In this document: positions 24,863-24,865 of the stretch, one piece after another
How positions within the stretch are numbered: position 1 is the first letter of the stretch
Layout of the letters: each line of letters starts with the position of its first letter
Source of the DNA: Conidiobolus incongruus B7586
Taxonomy: Eukaryota > Entomophthoromycota > Entomophthoromycetes > Entomophthorales > Conidiobolaceae
Length of the DNA stretch: 24,865 nucleotides
NCBI GenBank assembly: GCA_000697335.1
Contig: JNEM01009850.1
Span: forward strand, 1 to 24,865
Reading direction: 5' to 3'
Program-made: the position numbers and the translations under genes
The notes under the pieces: model-generated
What the model saw: only the letters and a program-made list of their open reading frames with translations
What the model was told of the DNA's origin: nothing
Database searches by the model: none

Positions 24863-24865
24863 TAA

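Larger units (their letters stand above)
18084..24865 (-). repeat. Right arm of window-wide inverted repeat
   Basis: Reverse complement of 1-6782; see the left arm. Beyond its inner edge, a further 318 bases (17709-18026, mirror of 6840-7157) are also identical, after five mismatches at 18027-18083. From 17708 inward the copies diverge steadily. Confidence 0.93.
22207..24865. other. Upstream intergenic region, right
   Basis: Mirror image of 1-2659. It must hold the right gene's promoter, and because the sequence is the same, both copies should be driven by the same control elements. No gene is visible. Confidence 0.7.

Noticed and set aside
1-24865. Telomere hairpin or linear plasmid with terminal inverted repeats
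   Set aside because: There are no telomere-type repeats, no polymerase or terminal protein gene, and the arms contain ordinary intron-bearing chromosomal genes.
1-24865. CRISPR array, bacterial operon or riboswitch
   Set aside because: No spaced direct repeats, no ribosome binding sites or gene clusters; content is eukaryotic.

Overview
This window is fungal nuclear DNA. The evidence is a pair of full-length chitin synthases of the class V/VII type (a myosin-like head fused to a chitin synthase) and a short GT-AG intron. The genome is very AT-rich: coding DNA has moderate GC, while the flanks and spacer are mostly A and T. The species cannot be fixed from the sequence; an AT-rich, possibly early-diverging fungus is only a guess.

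Layout. The whole window is an inverted repeat: base i pairs with base 24866-i. The left arm (1-6782) and right arm (18084-24865) look identical. Each holds a terminal AT microsatellite, about 2.6 kb of non-coding upstream DNA, exon 1, an 85-bp intron and most of exon 2 of a chitin synthase. The genes converge tail to tail: 2660-8327 on + (1860 aa) and 22206-16515 on - (1868 aa). Identity stops at base 6783, inside the catalytic domain. Five mismatches follow, then a 318-bp identical island, then steady divergence from 7158. The last third of each gene, its C-terminal tail and its 3' flank differ. This is either two older paralogues homogenised by gene conversion over their 5' parts, or an assembly product of two similar loci. 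The mirrored window ends make the assembly question important.

Between the genes lies an 8.2-kb spacer with no intact gene. From left to right it holds: the decayed C-terminal end of a class 3 aldehyde dehydrogenase (minus strand); about 3.6 kb of extremely AT-rich DNA; several faint decayed coding traces, some resembling retrotransposon parts; an unidentified decayed reading frame at 14418-14795; and AT-rich DNA with nothing recognisable.

Function. Both genes should make plasma-membrane or vesicle-borne enzymes that polymerise UDP-GlcNAc into chitin. All catalytic signatures are present in both. The myosin heads keep a P-loop but have weak switch motifs, so they probably act in targeting more than in force production. 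The two enzymes are the same up to residue 1346 and differ mainly in the last membrane segments and the disordered tail.
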